From contig JAMZAV010000438.1 in the NCBI GenBank assembly GCA_024449915.1, forward strand, positions 992,001 to 1,056,000: 64,000 nucleotides of DNA, read 5' to 3'. This DNA comes from Sweltsa coloradensis. Taxonomy: Eukaryota > Arthropoda > Insecta > Plecoptera > Chloroperlidae. A program made the translations under genes and the position numbers. This document shows positions 1 through 11,965 of this stretch, in pieces. The notes below the pieces were generated by a model, which was given only the letters and a program-made list of their open reading frames with translations, was not told the DNA's origin and ran no database searches. Position 1 is the stretch's first letter. Every line of letters begins with the position of its first letter.

Positions 1-1266
1 TAATAAGTGGGTGGTCACACAAAAACCATAATAAGGTTGCTAAATCTCCTAGTTGCATAGGACTCGATTAGGGTGGAAGTGACGTTTTTTAAATGCCTGC
101 TGTGGGAGAGCAGCACTGGCGATGGTGTTATCATTAGTTTTGAGTCAAGTTTTGCTGAGAAACTGGATTTAAACACTGATGTTTAACGTCATTAAAAGGG
201 ACATTTTGAGCAAATTTTAGCAAAATTACTGCAACCATTGTTATAATAAAAATTAAAATCAAATAGGCCTATTAATTTTTAGCTTTGTAGGCCTACATTA
301 CTCGAATGTCACGGCTTTCCACAGAACAGTTTAATGGATAGATGACAGAGAGATAGGCCTCGCTTGATAGCTGTCACTTGTTTTTGTTTTGTCCGAAGTA
401 ATCTGATGTTTGTCCAAAATTTCATTGTTGTAACGCAGTTCAATCGATAGCCAAAAATAGAATCATGTCCTATGCTATTTGTTCCATTTCAACATAGGCC
501 TATAGCCTACAATTAAACTTATTTGAGTTTAAATAACATTAAATAAACAATATTAAGAGGTGGGCTTAATATATTCACAAATGCCACTAAAGCCTCTAGG
601 TAGGAGGTCCTAGGTTCATAGTTTCACTGTTGTGACTGTTATTAAATTAAACTTTAGACCTACTGGTAGGCCATGAAAAATATAAAAAATAAAATTTATG
701 AAAATTCATACCGGTAGGCCCTACCATAGGAAGACAAAAAACAAATTTTCCTAAAATTTCAGGGTTTTTTTTTGTGGAAAAACATGGAAATTTATGGGTT
801 TTTACAAACTCTCAAAATTTCCAGAAAATTTGCATCCCTACCACCAACTAACCTTGTTTTCAACACAAAAAGTGTAGTTTACTACTTACCTCGGTTTCAA
901 CGCAAAACTTTGTGACTAGGCTATTGCATTGTGTAGTGTTGAGCAAATCTTTCATTCTGCCGCAAATTAATTTTTAACGATTCTTACGTTCTGCCGTAAG
1001 AATAAGCCTATGTACACGACCTTAAATAATAGTACGGAAGAGGCCCGTGCCGCCACAGCATGTTAATGTTATCAAATGCACATCAACTACTGTATGTTGA
1101 TCGTCTAAATAGGGTTTTAGTACTGTGCACAACATGCATTATAGCTAATAGGGCCCAGCCTTAACTAGTCTAGCTAGGGGTTGATTGAAAACTACGTAAA
1201 ATTGAAAATATAAATGTTAGGCCTATGCCTATTAGAATAACTTGTTTAGACTGCAGTTGGTAATTA
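1..1266. other. No gene seen; AT-rich sequence rich in TAGGCCTA
   Basis: No conserved reading frame, splice pattern or clear transposon end was found. Copies of TAGGCCTA or one-base variants are frequent (for example near 264, 288, 494 and 1218). Confidence 0.5.
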
Positions 1267-1651
1267 TGCCGTATAGCGCCTCACGTAAAATACACCATTT
1301 TCAACACGGTGATATTCCATGAAACGCTTAGGTACGCGGGAAAGGGGGAGGGGGCGCGAAGCTTGTAAGTCTTGCATTATTATTATTATTAAAACATACG
1401 CGCTTCGCGACCCCCTCCCGCGTACCTAAGCTTTTCGGAACTCTTTCGGTTGGTAGGCCTATGGACAGTTTTTGATCAGTAGGTACTTTAGATTTAAAAT
1501 AGCGAAGTTAAAGGTTTTGTAGGTACTTTAGATTTAAAATAGCGACGTTAAAGGTTTTGTAGGTAGGCCCTACACCTAAAAAAAACTGTCCATACCAACC
1601 GAAAAAGTACCACCCTTTCCACGTGTATTTTGCGTGAGGCGCTATACGGCA
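1267..1651. mobile_element. MITE with TGCCGTATAGCGCCTCACG ends, holding two further inverted-repeat elements
   Basis: The first ~30 bases (TGCCGTATAGCGCCTCACG and on to about 1295) are repeated inverted at 1622-1651. Inside lie a ~105-bp hairpin element (1326-1430, arms built on CTTAGGTACGCGGG) and a GGTACT-family element (1437-1611). The target duplication of the outer element is not clear. No protein is coded. Confidence 0.7.
1437..1611. mobile_element. GGTACT-family MITE, small copy
   Basis: Inverted ends read GGAACTCTTTCGGTTGG at the left and GGTACTTTTTCGGTTGG (reverse complement) at the right, with a decayed 8-bp duplication (AGCTTTTC / ACCCTTTC, 6 of 8). The left arm carries an extra GGCCTA at 1453-1461 that the right arm lacks. 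A ~57-bp interior unit with the TTAAAATAGCGACGTTAAAG box occurs twice in tandem. Confidence 0.7.
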
Positions 1652-1878
1652 TTTTTACCCTGCAGTCTGACACAAAGGTCTGACTATCTATTCCTAAATA
1701 GAACTGGAAATAAAATGGCTAGGGTAGACCTAGGCAACATGAAGATTTAACAATTAGGTTATGATGCCACAGCTTGCCCTAGGCCTAGCAAAACAAAGCA
1801 AACAATAAACAACAAAGCAAAACAATGTATTACAGCTAGCAATAGGGCCTAGGCCCTAGTCTGCCTAGGTCTAGGGTG

Positions 1879-2100
1879 GGTACTTCTTCGGTTGGGGCGG
1901 TCCAACTATCTTTAGGCGGCATCACTCCTCGTTTCATAAAATACTCCACCTACAAAACCTTTAACGTCGCTATTTTAAATATAAAGTACTTTCAACGCAA
2001 AAGTACTTTCGTTTGAAATCGCGACGTTAAAGGTTTTGAAGGTTATTTTTGTTGTTGGTTGTTGTGTTGATAGTTGGACCGCCCCAACCGAAGAAGTAGG
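1879..2100. mobile_element. GGTACT-family MITE
   Basis: About 30 bases of the left end (TACTTCTTCGGTTGGGGCGG...) are exactly repeated inverted at 2068-2098. The interior carries the family's inverted box CCTTTAACGTCGCTATTTTA and its complement around 1960 and 2020. A target duplication is not clear in this copy. Confidence 0.75.
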
Positions 2101-2579
2101 GCCTAGCCTACCCTAGGGTGAATGAAAAACTACGTGAAAATAGGAATATTACGCCTCCCTATTAGAATATAATTTGTTTAGAATGCAGTCTGGCTATTCC
2201 TAAATTGGACTGGAAATACAAGGCCTAGGCTAGGGGCCCCCCTACCCTACCCTAGGCAACATGAAGAGTTTTAGGTTATGATGCCACAGCTTGCCCTAGA
2301 ATTAAGCTTTGAATCCTAGTAAGCCTAAGCCCACAAAAAAGATTATAGCCTATAATCAAAATACTTACAGCCAAGGATTCAAAGTTATGAATTGAATTCT
2401 AAAATCAAAATCAGTCACGATCACGAGAGAAACAAAACATGAATAGAGAAATAATAATATGTAAATAATGTAAATAACGACACCCAATGTTACCAACATG
2501 AAAATATTGAAGTGTCCGCGTCCGTTTGTGGCACAGCCGTCTGGACGTTCGTATTTTAACGACCAGACGGCAGTGGCTT

Positions 2580-2786
2580 TGACACCCCCTGACAATGTTG
2601 GATACTTGTGGCAGCAGAAGTACCTTTTTTTAAAAATAGTATTGTTGAGTTTTGATGTTTTTAAGAGTTGGAGTTGTGTTTTGAAGTTGTAGAAGAGAAT
2701 GATTATTAGTTTGGTTTAAATAAAAAAAATAATGATTACACGAACCGGGGTGCATATTACAACTAGATATACTGCGAGTCCTGATA
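2580..2786 (+). repeat. 5' LTR
   Basis: 207 bp, aligned to the right LTR over its full length. Most differences from 5044-5260 are single-base losses (for example GAATGATTATTAG against GAATGAGTTATTAG), not substitutions. Confidence 0.75.
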
Positions 2787-5043
2787 ACGGGCCCCCAAAA
2801 AAGATAAGCCAAAACCCGCCCGGGAGGCAGTAGACCTCAGCCTAGATAGATCCGAGTTTGTGAAGAAACATTTCAGGAGCAGGCTAGGCCATAGAGGGGC
2901 CTCTTTATACCTTTGGACTAGGCCTCTGCACGTGCGACGAGCTCAAAACCCGGCCCCCGAGGTAAGAATAAAACCCAAAGATCATTGTGAGAAGTTGCAA
3001 TGGAGAAAGATGGCGGGGCTGGAAACCCAAATCATCCCCAAATTGATGGACAACAAGATACCATCTTAAGGTCTTGTAAAAAGCAAGAAAAAATTTGAAA
3101 ATTTAGGGGGTATGCTCGAAACTCGCAAGCTGGGGCCCGCCATTAGATTTTAGAGACCACCCAAAACTAGGCCAGAGGCCTACAAGCCAATAGATCTCCA
3201 GCGCATACCCTAGGTCCCCCAGAGACTTTCCCACTAGAGATCTTCTTGCATGGTCAATTCCCACATTTAGTGGCCGGGTTTTTTGGGGACCAGAGGATTT
3301 TCTGCGGATTGTGAAGACATTTTCTCACAGCGATTTTTTGGACACGTGTGGGGGCTATAGCAAATAGTCTCTCCGGGAGATGCAAAACTTGGTGCAAGGC
3401 CGCCAATATTTTTAGGCCGACATGGGAAAATTCAGATCCAGAAATATACGTTAAAAACCCCCTTTGCTATGGAATCCCCTTACGCAGCTTTACATGGGAG
3501 AAAAGAAGAAAGGAAAACAAATAATACGTTTTCAAAAAAAGGTACTGCCGCAAACCCTATACAAGGACCGTCCGACTTCTCCTCAATAAGGACTACTAGA
3601 GCTATTGACAGTCGCATACGCCCATTTTACGAGCACCGCTTCCCCAATCAATCGAAGAGCTCACGACCGAGCAATTTCAAAAAAGCGTGATCTCGAATCT
3701 GAGGGCAGTCCCCCCAAGGATCACCGTACCCCGAGAAAACAGGCCATCACAAAATGCACCTAAGCAGTGGACTATACCGGCAGCGCGTCAACAGCATCAC
3801 TGGAGACAACGATGCAACATCTGAAACAACATCCAACGGGGTTGAATTTTTCAATTGCCCCAAGGTTGGGTTTAATCCTCCGATTTCATAAAAATCCCAC
3901 CCTCGCCCCTCAAGAAATAAAAGCTGCCGTCGGGGAAAAGGAATGGGGGGAGGCCCTTTGTGACACCTCCCCAACGAGTAATTAAAACAAACAAGTGACT
4001 CGGACACTGGGATTTAGTTTATACCGGGAGAAATTTAACGAGTTATGTAGAAAGAAAAAAATACGAAAAAGATAGGAATAACAGAAGAGGACGAACAACC
4101 AGATTAGAACCTAGAATCATCGCGAGAGGGGGCCCTTGGGGGGTTGGCAAAGAGAGAAAAAACTTTTCCCCAAGGAACAAAAAAGATAGAAGCGAAACGT
4201 GGGGGAAAATACGGGAAAAGGCGCCAAACAATGATCTTGTCAATGCTCGCCCTAAAAGAAAGAAACCGAGAAAAGAAAGAAAAACCCGCAGAGTCAGTTG
4301 GAAACACTTCCCACGAGAGAAGGAACTTTTGAAAATGTGTGGGCGCTGACTTTGCGACAACTTAGGCTGTCAATAATGAGAAGAAACAGAAATTAGAAGA
4401 GAACAGATTGGCAGGTGAATAGATTGTGGACTTTCTACGAAAAAAGAGGAATTTTAAAAAAGAAGCAATATCAACGATTAAGAAGAGAAAAGATTGACAG
4501 GTGAATATGATTGTGGAACTTTTACGAAAAAGAGGAATTTCAAACAGATAAGCAAAATTTAACAAGTTTTTGAAGAATCAAACTTGTCAAGTGTAGTATT
4601 AGCAGATCATTTTAAAACCAAAAGCGAAGAAGGAATTCATGCGGTTTGAACCTAAATGGGTTGGACCCTCTCACATCGTGGACAAAATCGGCAATGGTAT
4701 GGATAAAAATAGATTGCAACGTTCCAAGAGGGGGTTTAAACGAAGTATCACCGCATCCAGATACAGAAGATACACGAGCGTATAATCCTAGCTCGATTCA
4801 CTACTGCAGACGACGCGTCTCGTGTGAACGAGGAAGAATTTCCGCTAGAAATGCAGATCCAGGAAGGGCCGGAGCAGGATGTGTGACGTCAGCTATGGAC
4901 GAAGACACAATCATCGATCCACCGCCAAACAAGGAGCAGCAGACCGAGAGAGACGAGAGGACTACATAGGAATAATTAGTTTTTTTTTTCAAGTTATCAG
5001 TAATCTCTTAGATCACCAAGAACTTAAGTTTGTAGGGGGGGAA

Positions 5044-5260
5044 TGACACCGCCTGTACAATGTTGGATACATTGTGGTAGCAGAAGTACCTTGTTTAGAA
5101 AATAGTATTGTTGAGTTAGTTGATGTTTTTAAGAGTTGGAGTTGTGTTTTGAAGTCTGTAGAAGAGAATGAGTTATTAGTTTTGGTTTAATAAAAGAATA
5201 GATGATTATCACGAACCGTGGGTGCATATTATTACTAGTATATACTGCGAGTCCGTGATA
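5044..5260 (+). repeat. 3' LTR
   Basis: 217 bp, preceded by a polypurine tract and followed by GCTT, the same four bases as before the left LTR. It contains AATAAAAGAATAG, a plausible polyadenylation region. Confidence 0.75.
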
Positions 5261-6039
5261 GCTTGTGCTGTGATGGCAGCCATGAACCAATCACAGCTAA
5301 GAGCATAGCGCGGGAATATGCTTTTACTTTATCTTAGGGCTTTGGGCTTATAATGGAAAATTTTCACATTTCCACTGGAAATGTAGTCGACACAGATGAA
5401 GTCACGGTGGCTGAAGCCCTGGTACCAGGGCCGGATTAAAACATTTGGCGCCCCTAGGCTATAATATTTGGTACTTCCGTCGTTGGTGTGACCCAACTTT
5501 TCATTTTTTTTTTTTTACTCAACCTACAAAACCTTTAACGTCGCTATTTTAAACAGAAAAGGACTTTCAACGGAAAAGTACTTTCGTTTAAAATAGCGAC
5601 GTTAAAGGTTTTGAAGTTTTTTTTGTTACTATAACACCAAAAACGTGATGATTCTATTTTAGATTTTTGGTGCTGGAATATAATAAAAGAGTACACAATG
5701 AGTTGTTCTTGACTTATTTCATCAATTTCATTTCATTTTATTTTATTAGTCATCAATTTTAGCACTCATATGCTTACACAATTACAAGGTAGGCGAGTAT
5801 TTGATGTTGTCCATGTTGGTATAAAGTAAAATCCAATACATTACAAAGTATTTACAAAATTACCTATACAGGTATACTAAAGTATCTAGAGACCATTCTA
5901 TAGCTCATTAAAATAACCCTTTCCACAGAGTCTAAAATATAATAACACAGGATAAATCACTGAATATCGTCACACAATAAAACCAGAATAAACTCACTCA
6001 TTCTTATTTGCAGAATGCAGGTGCAGCTCAAACTGCAAA

Positions 6040-6500
6040 TCAGTTACCTACATTAGTTTGTGCTAAAATTATTACTAAATATTCTGAGAGCGAATAAAAC
6101 TCCATTTCCAGCAGCCAGGATTTCATCTTAAATTTAAAATCTGTGTCTCCTAAGCTCTCCTTTAAGTAGCCAGGGAGGTGGTTGACTATTTTCCTCCCAG
6201 CCTGAGTAGGATCATTATCAGACAACCTTAGCCTACTTTGTTCCTGGTGAAGGTTGTCCTTCTGTCTCGTGTTATGGGGTGTACATCACTGTTTCTCGTA
6301 AACAACATGGGGTTATCATTTACAAAAACTGCCATTTCCATTATATAGATTGATGTTACGGTGAGTACCCTAGGGTTCTAAAAGCCTGCCTGCATGATCC
6401 TCTATTGGGTAAGTTGGCCATAATTCTAATAGCCCGTTTTTGCAAACGAAAACAGCTAATGCCGAGGAGGCATTACCCCAGAACAGGATTCCATATTGAA
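6040..6500 (-). pseudogene. LINE ORF2 C-terminal domain
   Basis: In broken frames: QKRAIRIMANLPNRGSCRQAF, then HNTRQKDNLHQEQSRL and DFKFKMKSWLLEMEFYSL. This Arg-rich region after the reverse transcriptase is usual in CR1/Jockey/L2-type elements. The frame at 48287-48685 is a related but distinct copy of the same domain. Confidence 0.75.
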
Positions 6501-7829
6501 TCAAGATTGGAAGAATGAAAAATACACCATTTTTGCAGTACTCTGGTTACACTGCTTTACAACTTTCCTCAAAACAAAACACGCTGAACTTAGTCTACCA
6601 CACAAGTTCTCAATGTGCTGAGCCCATTTTAGTCTGTAATCTACTGTTAAACCCAGAAACATTGCATGATCTGCAACTTCCAATAGTTCCCTCCCAAGTT
6701 CTATTACCATCTGTACTGGCTCACCAATTGCCTGGAATTTCATCAACTGCGTTTTAGCACAATTTAACTTAAGCTTGTTGGCTTCAAACCATTCTATTAA
6801 CTCTCTCAGTATGATAAGAAATTTGTCTTTGAGACCCATGTTACACAGAGCTCGAATAATAATACTAGCATCATCTGCATATAGAACCACCAAGCAATCC
6901 AGAGGCAAGTTGGTAGGAAGGTCATTGATGTAAAGAATAAAAAACACCGGCCCTACCACCGACCCTTGTGGAACACCATGTTTAATAAGTCTCCATTTAG
7001 CAGTGCGTTATGTTTGCCCCTTGCCCAAGGCCACCCTCTGTTTCCTATTACACAAGTACGAGGTTACCCAGGCCAGTGTGACATCTCTAATCCCCAAATG
7101 ATCTAATTTGCGAAGTAGAAGTTCGTGGTTGATTGTATCGAAAGCCTTCGATAGATCACACATAATGGACCCTGTTACTTCCTTCTCTTCAAGAGCCCCT
7201 TGGATTGCATGTGTAAGTTGAAAGGTTGCCGATTTGGTGGAATATCCAGCTCTAAATCCGTGTTGGCATTCAGACAGAATATTCTCATCTCTCAGGAAGG
7301 CATCGAGTTGTTTAAGAAACAATTTTTCTAACACTTTGGAAAAGTTTGGGATCAGCGACACGGGTCTATAGCTGGCCCTCTCCTGCACTTTGCCCTTCTT
7401 AAAAAGTGGTATCACTGTGGAAAATTTCAACTTTTCCGGAAATGTCCCCGAAATGAATGAGGAATTGCAGATAGCTGCTAGAGGTTCAGCTATGACCGCA
7501 CCACATCGGCGAATAAGAAAACTGGGCACCTCATCCCACCCGGCTGACCTCTTTGATTTTAAATCTTTTATTACCTGGCGAACTTCGTTAATGCTAACAG
7601 GCCTTAAACACATCTTATGAATGCGCCTGACACCTCCCTTACTTAGCTTGGCCAAACATGCCTCAACAGTATCCGCCTTGGTATCAATTATATTATCAGC
7701 AATATCTGTGAAATAATCATTGAACAAATTTGCTACCTTATTTGCATCTGCTATTTCCCTTCCTTCAATTTCCAGAACAATGGGATCGGTTTCCTTCTCC
7801 TCTTCCTTACCTGCAAGTGCTTTTACCAC
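6501..7829 (-). pseudogene. LINE reverse transcriptase, nonsense mutation
   Basis: Motifs in order: SAGWDEVPSF, LFKKGKVQERASYRPVSLIP, LSECQHGFRAGYST, DLSKAFDTINH, then (after an in-frame TAA at ~7010) HGVPQGSV, FFILYINDLP and the catalytic YADD at about 6870. This is a complete palm/finger order for a LINE reverse transcriptase. The single TAA between the KAFDT and YADD blocks is enough to kill it. Confidence 0.92.
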
Positions 7830-7843
7830 CCCCCATGTAGCCT

Positions 7844-8991
7844 TTACTTTATTTTTAGCTTCCCAATCTGCCTGCTGGTATGTGCCTTTTTGGCCATCCG
7901 GATGTCCTTATTAACCTCTTTTTTGAAAGCTTGGAAGCGCTCAAGAAAATGGGCGCACTGGTTTACTTTACTTTGTTGGAACAGATCTCTCTTTACTTGA
8001 CATTTCCTTCTTATTTCATCCGTTAGCCACCCCCTCCGCCGAGATTTTACTAGAAATTGTCTGAGCGGGAAAGCTGTATTGAAAAGTGATAAAAATATTC
8101 TTAGAAATTCATTATATTTCCCATCAGTATCCGGAATCCTATCTATCCCGCTCCAGTCCGTATCCCTTAATTGCTCTATGAAATTAATGATGCTCTCCTC
8201 CGTTAATTGCCTACTCCAGCTATAGGCCCCCCTTTTATTCTGTTTAGCTTGGCCCACTACCGGCAGACTGATAATTTGACAGCAGTGATCAGAATAACCT
8301 GTCTCGATGACTTTAGGAGCAATCGTGGACGAGAAGTTTGTAAATACGTTATCAATAACAGAACTACTATTCAGTGTAATTCTTGTTGGGGTTGTAATAA
8401 GAGCCGTAAAATTATAAATGCCCAAAATATTTACCATGTCTTGCTTCTCGGTACTTGGTTTAGAGAAGTCCACGTTAAAATCACCACTTATTACCATGTG
8501 TTTTGTACCATCTTTACACTGCAGCATTTTGAACATCGTTTCTAACTTGGAAATAAACAGGCCAAAGTTGGCCGGATTGGGTGGTCTGTAAACTGTCACA
8601 ATTACCAATTTAATGGGTGATGTTATTTCTAGGCACACAATTCTATAGATTTCTCAACTGCTACCGAGTCCAGGTCAGCTCGATTTTTGTATTTGTAACC
8701 TGCCGATTTCCTAATAAAAATAGCCGTTCCTCCCCTTATATGTTCCTTTCTTTGAAAACATGCAACTAACTTGAAATCGCTAATAAGAACCGACTCCTCC
8801 TGACCCCGCTCGAACCAGTGTTCTGATATACAAATAAAATCCACGATTTCTTTTTGAGAATCTAGAAATATCTCTATTTCTTCTGGTTTTTCACCCCCCA
8901 AACCTTGCGTGTTGTGATGCATCAAAAACTTCTGAGCGCCGCTGGGCTTTTGGCAAACATACGAAGTCGCCTGTCTGGATACGCCAGGCAC
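7844..8991 (-). pseudogene. LINE endonuclease (EEP/APE type), frameshifted
   Basis: Two frames join near 8630-8638. The first (8991-8629) has ICISEHWF and RGGTAIFIRK; the second (8638-7844) has VIVTVYRPP, VISGDFNVDF and YSDHCCQI, all hallmarks of exonuclease-endonuclease-phosphatase endonucleases that nick target DNA for target-primed reverse transcription. One base must be lost or gained to keep the frame. A second frameshift lies at its end near 7870, before the reverse transcriptase. Confidence 0.88.
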
Positions 8992-9235
8992 TATGGTGAC
9001 TTGCTTACCATCCCGGTTACAAGAAAATTTTGACTCCCTTCTCCTACTTTATCCCCTTGTGCCGTGGAAGTGTTATCTACAAGCTCTTCCGAGGTCCCTT
9101 GACCCATCAAGATCTCCTGAACTCTCTCTGCAATGAACTGTCCTAGGAAGAGACCCCCCCTTCGGTTGAGATGGATCCCATCTCTAGCCGATTCCCATTT
9201 AGAAATCCTGGCATTCGGATCTAAGAAGCTCAATG

Positions 9236-9992
9236 TAGGGTGACCACACGTCCCGGTTTTCCCAGGACAGTCCCGGTGTCCCGAGAGACACCACCCGGAC
9301 ATGTAATTGTCCCGGATTTGTCCAACAAATAAAATCTCCTATTTTCCGTGAAAATTCGTTAATTTTCACTTTTCAGTATTCTTTGAGCGCGAAGCGCCGT
9401 TCTTTTTTAAAAGTAACCACTCGCGCAGCAGACAACAGAGTATTCTTGCAACGCGAGACGCGACCAAAGAGGCCGCGCTCGCCGCCCGCCCAACGGCCCA
9501 ACCCACTCCACTCTCGAGAAGCAAGTTGCAACCTTGAGACAGCCTAGGCAGAGGCTATCCTACTGTGCAGTGCACGCGGGTTGTTTCGTGACTTTCGTCA
9601 GTCTCGCTCTGATTGAGCTACTGTTCGGTTGTGTTTGTGTCTGTCAGTGATATTGTGCCGTGTGAGTAGGAAGCATTATGCCGAAACCGAAACGGAAATG
9701 TTCGTTTCAAGAAAAATATTCGGCCGAGTGGCACTTCATTAAGAAAGGACTATTTATAATTTGCTGGGACCTGACTTTTCTACTTGCACCACACTCTCAA
9801 AGCAAAGGCCAACCCCCAACCCAACCTGTCTCAGATCTCACTACAGGCTATCTTGGGGGAAAAATTACCCCAAAAATTTTCCGCCTCCGGCGGCTGGGGC
9901 TTCGCCCCAGACCCCGGTTAGCCCACGCAAGTCCATACAAAACGAAAGTACATGTGTCCCAGTTTTTTACTTTTAGGATTATGGTCACCCTA
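9236..9992. mobile_element. Non-autonomous hAT element (TAGGGTGACC ends) inside the LINE
   Basis: Ends TAGGGTGACC / GGTCACCCTA; subterminal TCCCGG repeats; flanking 8-mers GCTCAATG and CATCAATG agree at 6 of 8. An ATG at 9678 opens MPKPKRKCSFQEKYSAEWHF on the plus strand, which looks like the start of a hAT/zinc-finger-type host-like or transposase protein, cut off after ~25 codons. The module with GGGGCTTCGCCCC (9889-9935) is shared with other hATs in this window. Confidence 0.78.
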
Positions 9993-10103
9993 CATCAATG
10001 GTGAGTGTTTATGTTGATTTTAGTTGGAAAAAACGGTATTGAAAAGTTGGATCACACCAACGACGGAAGTACCTAATATTTTAAGCGCCCCCTGTATTGG
10101 CCC

Positions 10104-11130
10104 TACCTACCTACCTTTATATAACAGTAATTTGTGGTGACCCAATCTGCCCCCCGCCCCCCCCACCTCTCCCCTTGTTCACAAAAAAATAAAAACGCTT
10201 AATTTTAGAACTTACCGCATTGGTGACGACTAATATTATTTACAATTGTATTTTCTACACTTACTGTATTTGTGTGGGATTTTTGGGTAAAAAATTAACT
10301 GAAGCTGGTAATTTTAAGAGTGGATTCTAATGATTTTGCTTCGTGCACTGCCTTTTTGTTTTGAAGTTTTCTATTTTGAGCACCACTTAACTTTTTTATA
10401 TGTTCCATGTTGTTTCACTGTTATCACTCACTCCGTTTACGAATAAGAATTATAATATTCAAACATAAAATCATAATAAACACTTAATCACTTTAATTAG
10501 TACGGTACTGTAAAGGTTTAAACACAATAATACAATTAATATATTATAACAAATTAATTTGTGTGCAGAGCGAACTTAGCACTCGCTCCGTTTACGAATA
10601 ACCATTTTAATATTTTAATAAATGTGTTTGCCGCGCACAGAACTGACACGACTGTTTGGCCGAAACTGAGTGATGTCTTGGCCTTTGAGCTTGAGCTATG
10701 TCCTCTCCCCCCCCCAAAAAAATAAAAATCAACTAGTTATTTGACTACTTTACACTTTGAGTTAAAAAGTACTCCTGAACGACATTTATTTTAACGTTGT
10801 AAGAATTATTTTTACTCAAACTTAAAACATGTGAACAAGGCTTGGTGGTTTGAAAGAAGGGATGAATGCTGCAGGTCAGTGTGCTGATCATGGGGGGGGG
10901 GGGGGGGGCGCCGATGGGTGAGGTTTTTTCCTGTCATAAATTTATTGAGACCGACTAATTCTATACAAAATACGCTTTGTCGAAGACCCAAATTCCTATT
11001 TAGTCATCGGTTTCAAAGAAAACAAACACCATAAAGTTATATAGTTCTCGCATAGGAATACCAACTACTTTTTAAAATTCATTTAGGCCGATGTAACAAT
11101 AACATTTAGGAGACACGGCAACTTTGTTGC
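10104..11130. other. No gene seen; homopolymer G tract
   Basis: AT-rich, no conserved frame. A run of 17 G lies at 10892-10908 followed by CGCCG. Two short pieces (near 10430 and 10580) repeat ACTC..CTCCGTTTACGAATA, suggesting an old unclassified duplication. Confidence 0.5.
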
Positions 11131-11235
11131 GCGGAGCTCTCAGAGGGTGCTCTCAGAGGGCGCAAGCGCACTCTGAGAGCTTGCGCCCCTATAGGCTACA
11201 GCCTAGTTAGCCTAATGGTTAATACGGGCCTGCCT
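11131..11235 (+). repeat. Hairpin-rich repeat with tRNA A-box-like motif, copy 1
   Basis: GCTCTCAGAGG is followed by its inverse CTCTGAGAGC; then GCCTAGTTAGCCTAATGGTTAATACGGGCCTG, of which TAGCCTAATGG resembles a Pol III A box. A second copy is at 55183-55240. Possibly a tRNA-derived SINE fragment. Confidence 0.45.
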
Positions 11236-11689
11236 GGTACTAGAAATTAAAGGAACTAAAACACAGTGTGATAAGAGTGCAGGGAAAGTAGTACCAAATT
11301 TTCATTTATTGTTGATAGAAAAAACGCCTCCGACGTAAAGAACTCCGGCAGCTAAGGCTTTCACCCAGAGACCCATCGTACATGTCTGGATACACGATAC
11401 ACCACCCACTGATCAATTATGTTAAATTAACACTGCGAGTAACGTTAAGAGCCTAAAATTTTGTTTTTAAGCAGGAATAGGTACTACTTTGGATTAACAT
11501 TTCTAAATTTTCACACAGAAAACCTGCCTGTCCACTTTTATGAACTCAATCCCTTGCAATTCCATTATAACACCTGAACCACGTTCGGTGGTTTCTTCCG
11601 CGAAAGATTGATTACTCCCTGATTTGCTGTTTCTGATTTTTGGCAAACCTCATATTCGTTTGAGTGGGATCGTCTAATAAATCAGTTTT

Positions 11690-11965
11690 TTTCTTCTTTT
11701 TTAATCATTCTTTTCTTTTCATTCTCCACCCTTTTTTATATTTGATTCATTCATTAATTGCATTTAATATCCTTTTTATTTGTTACCAAATTTGTTGAGT
11801 TTTAATGCCTTAATTGTTGTAATATTACTATTTCAAATATTTACTTAAATGTAGTTCATTGTTGTCTGCATCTATGTAGGCCTAATTAGATTTATTTAGT
11901 TGTCCTCCTTTGTAAATCAGTTTTTATAACTGAATAGGATAGATGTTAAATAAATAAATAAAAAT
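11690..11965 (+). mobile_element. LINE 3' end with (AAAT)n tail, plus strand
   Basis: The end reads TGTCCTCCTTTGTAAATCAG, then a TTTTTATAAC hairpin region and AAATAAATAAATAAA. Related inverted pieces are at 44890-45000 and 17664-17720. This copy has TAGGCCTA at 11877-11884 where the 44980 copy has just TA. The body upstream to 11690 has no intact frame. Confidence 0.65.

Larger units (their letters stand above)
2580..5260 (+). mobile_element. Decayed LTR retrotransposon, Gypsy-type, with two LTRs
   Basis: Two direct repeats, 2580-2786 and 5044-5260, begin TGACACC and end TGATA; they flank ~2.26 kb. A 4-bp direct repeat GCTT lies outside (2576-2579 and 5261-5264), and a purine tract AGGGGGGGAA directly precedes the right LTR. 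At 4640-4700 a frame reads RFEPKWVGPSHIVDKIGNG, typical of the end of Gypsy integrase/pol. No reverse transcriptase is left, so the interior is deleted and many short frames between 2860 and 4640 are broken gag/pol debris. A non-canonical LTR end (not CA) is odd and may reflect decay. Confidence 0.75.
5700..9235 (-). mobile_element. Non-LTR retrotransposon (CR1/Jockey-type LINE), minus strand
   Basis: Reading on the minus strand: the end of an ORF1 with DGIHLNRRG (the D-x-x-H corner of an SGNH esterase) at about 9180-9150; an endonuclease (8991-7844); a reverse transcriptase (7829-6501); a C-terminal LINE domain to 6040; then a 3' region ending in an AAATGAAATGAAAT-like tail near 5745-5720. 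A few tens of bases of ORF1 may continue beyond the hAT at 9993-10030. The copy is dead: frameshifts near 8630 and 7870 and stops near 7010 and in the C-terminal region. Confidence 0.88.
5470..10073. mobile_element. GGTACT-family element, 4.6 kb, with perfect 8-bp target duplication
   Basis: The left end GGTACTTCCGTCGTTGGTGT and the reverse complement of the right end agree at 33 of 34 positions. TAATATTT lies immediately outside on both sides (5462-5469, 10074-10081). Just inside are CCTTTAACGTCGCTATTTTA and its inverted partner (5530-5612). No transposase was found; the bulk is the LINE inserted within it. An 8-bp duplication fits hAT, P or Merlin-type enzymes, but the ends match none that I recognise. 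Confidence 0.8.
5436..10102. mobile_element. Possible outer hAT-like element around the GGTACT element
   Basis: AGGGCCGGATTAAAAC and GGCGCCCC on the left resemble the inverted right side (AGGGCCAATACAGGGGGCGC read on the minus strand). AGGGCCGGATTAA-type ends are common in animal hAT elements. The match is imperfect and no target duplication was found. Confidence 0.35.

Noticed and set aside
1326..1430. Rho-independent terminator-like hairpin with T-rich loop
   Set aside because: It is the inverted-repeat arms of a small MITE nested in a larger one; bacterial-type terminators are not relevant here.
9678..10004. Intact gene starting MPKPKRKCSFQEK
   Set aside because: Only the first ~25 codons resemble a transposase-type N-terminus; the rest is the subterminal hairpin module and end of a non-autonomous hAT.
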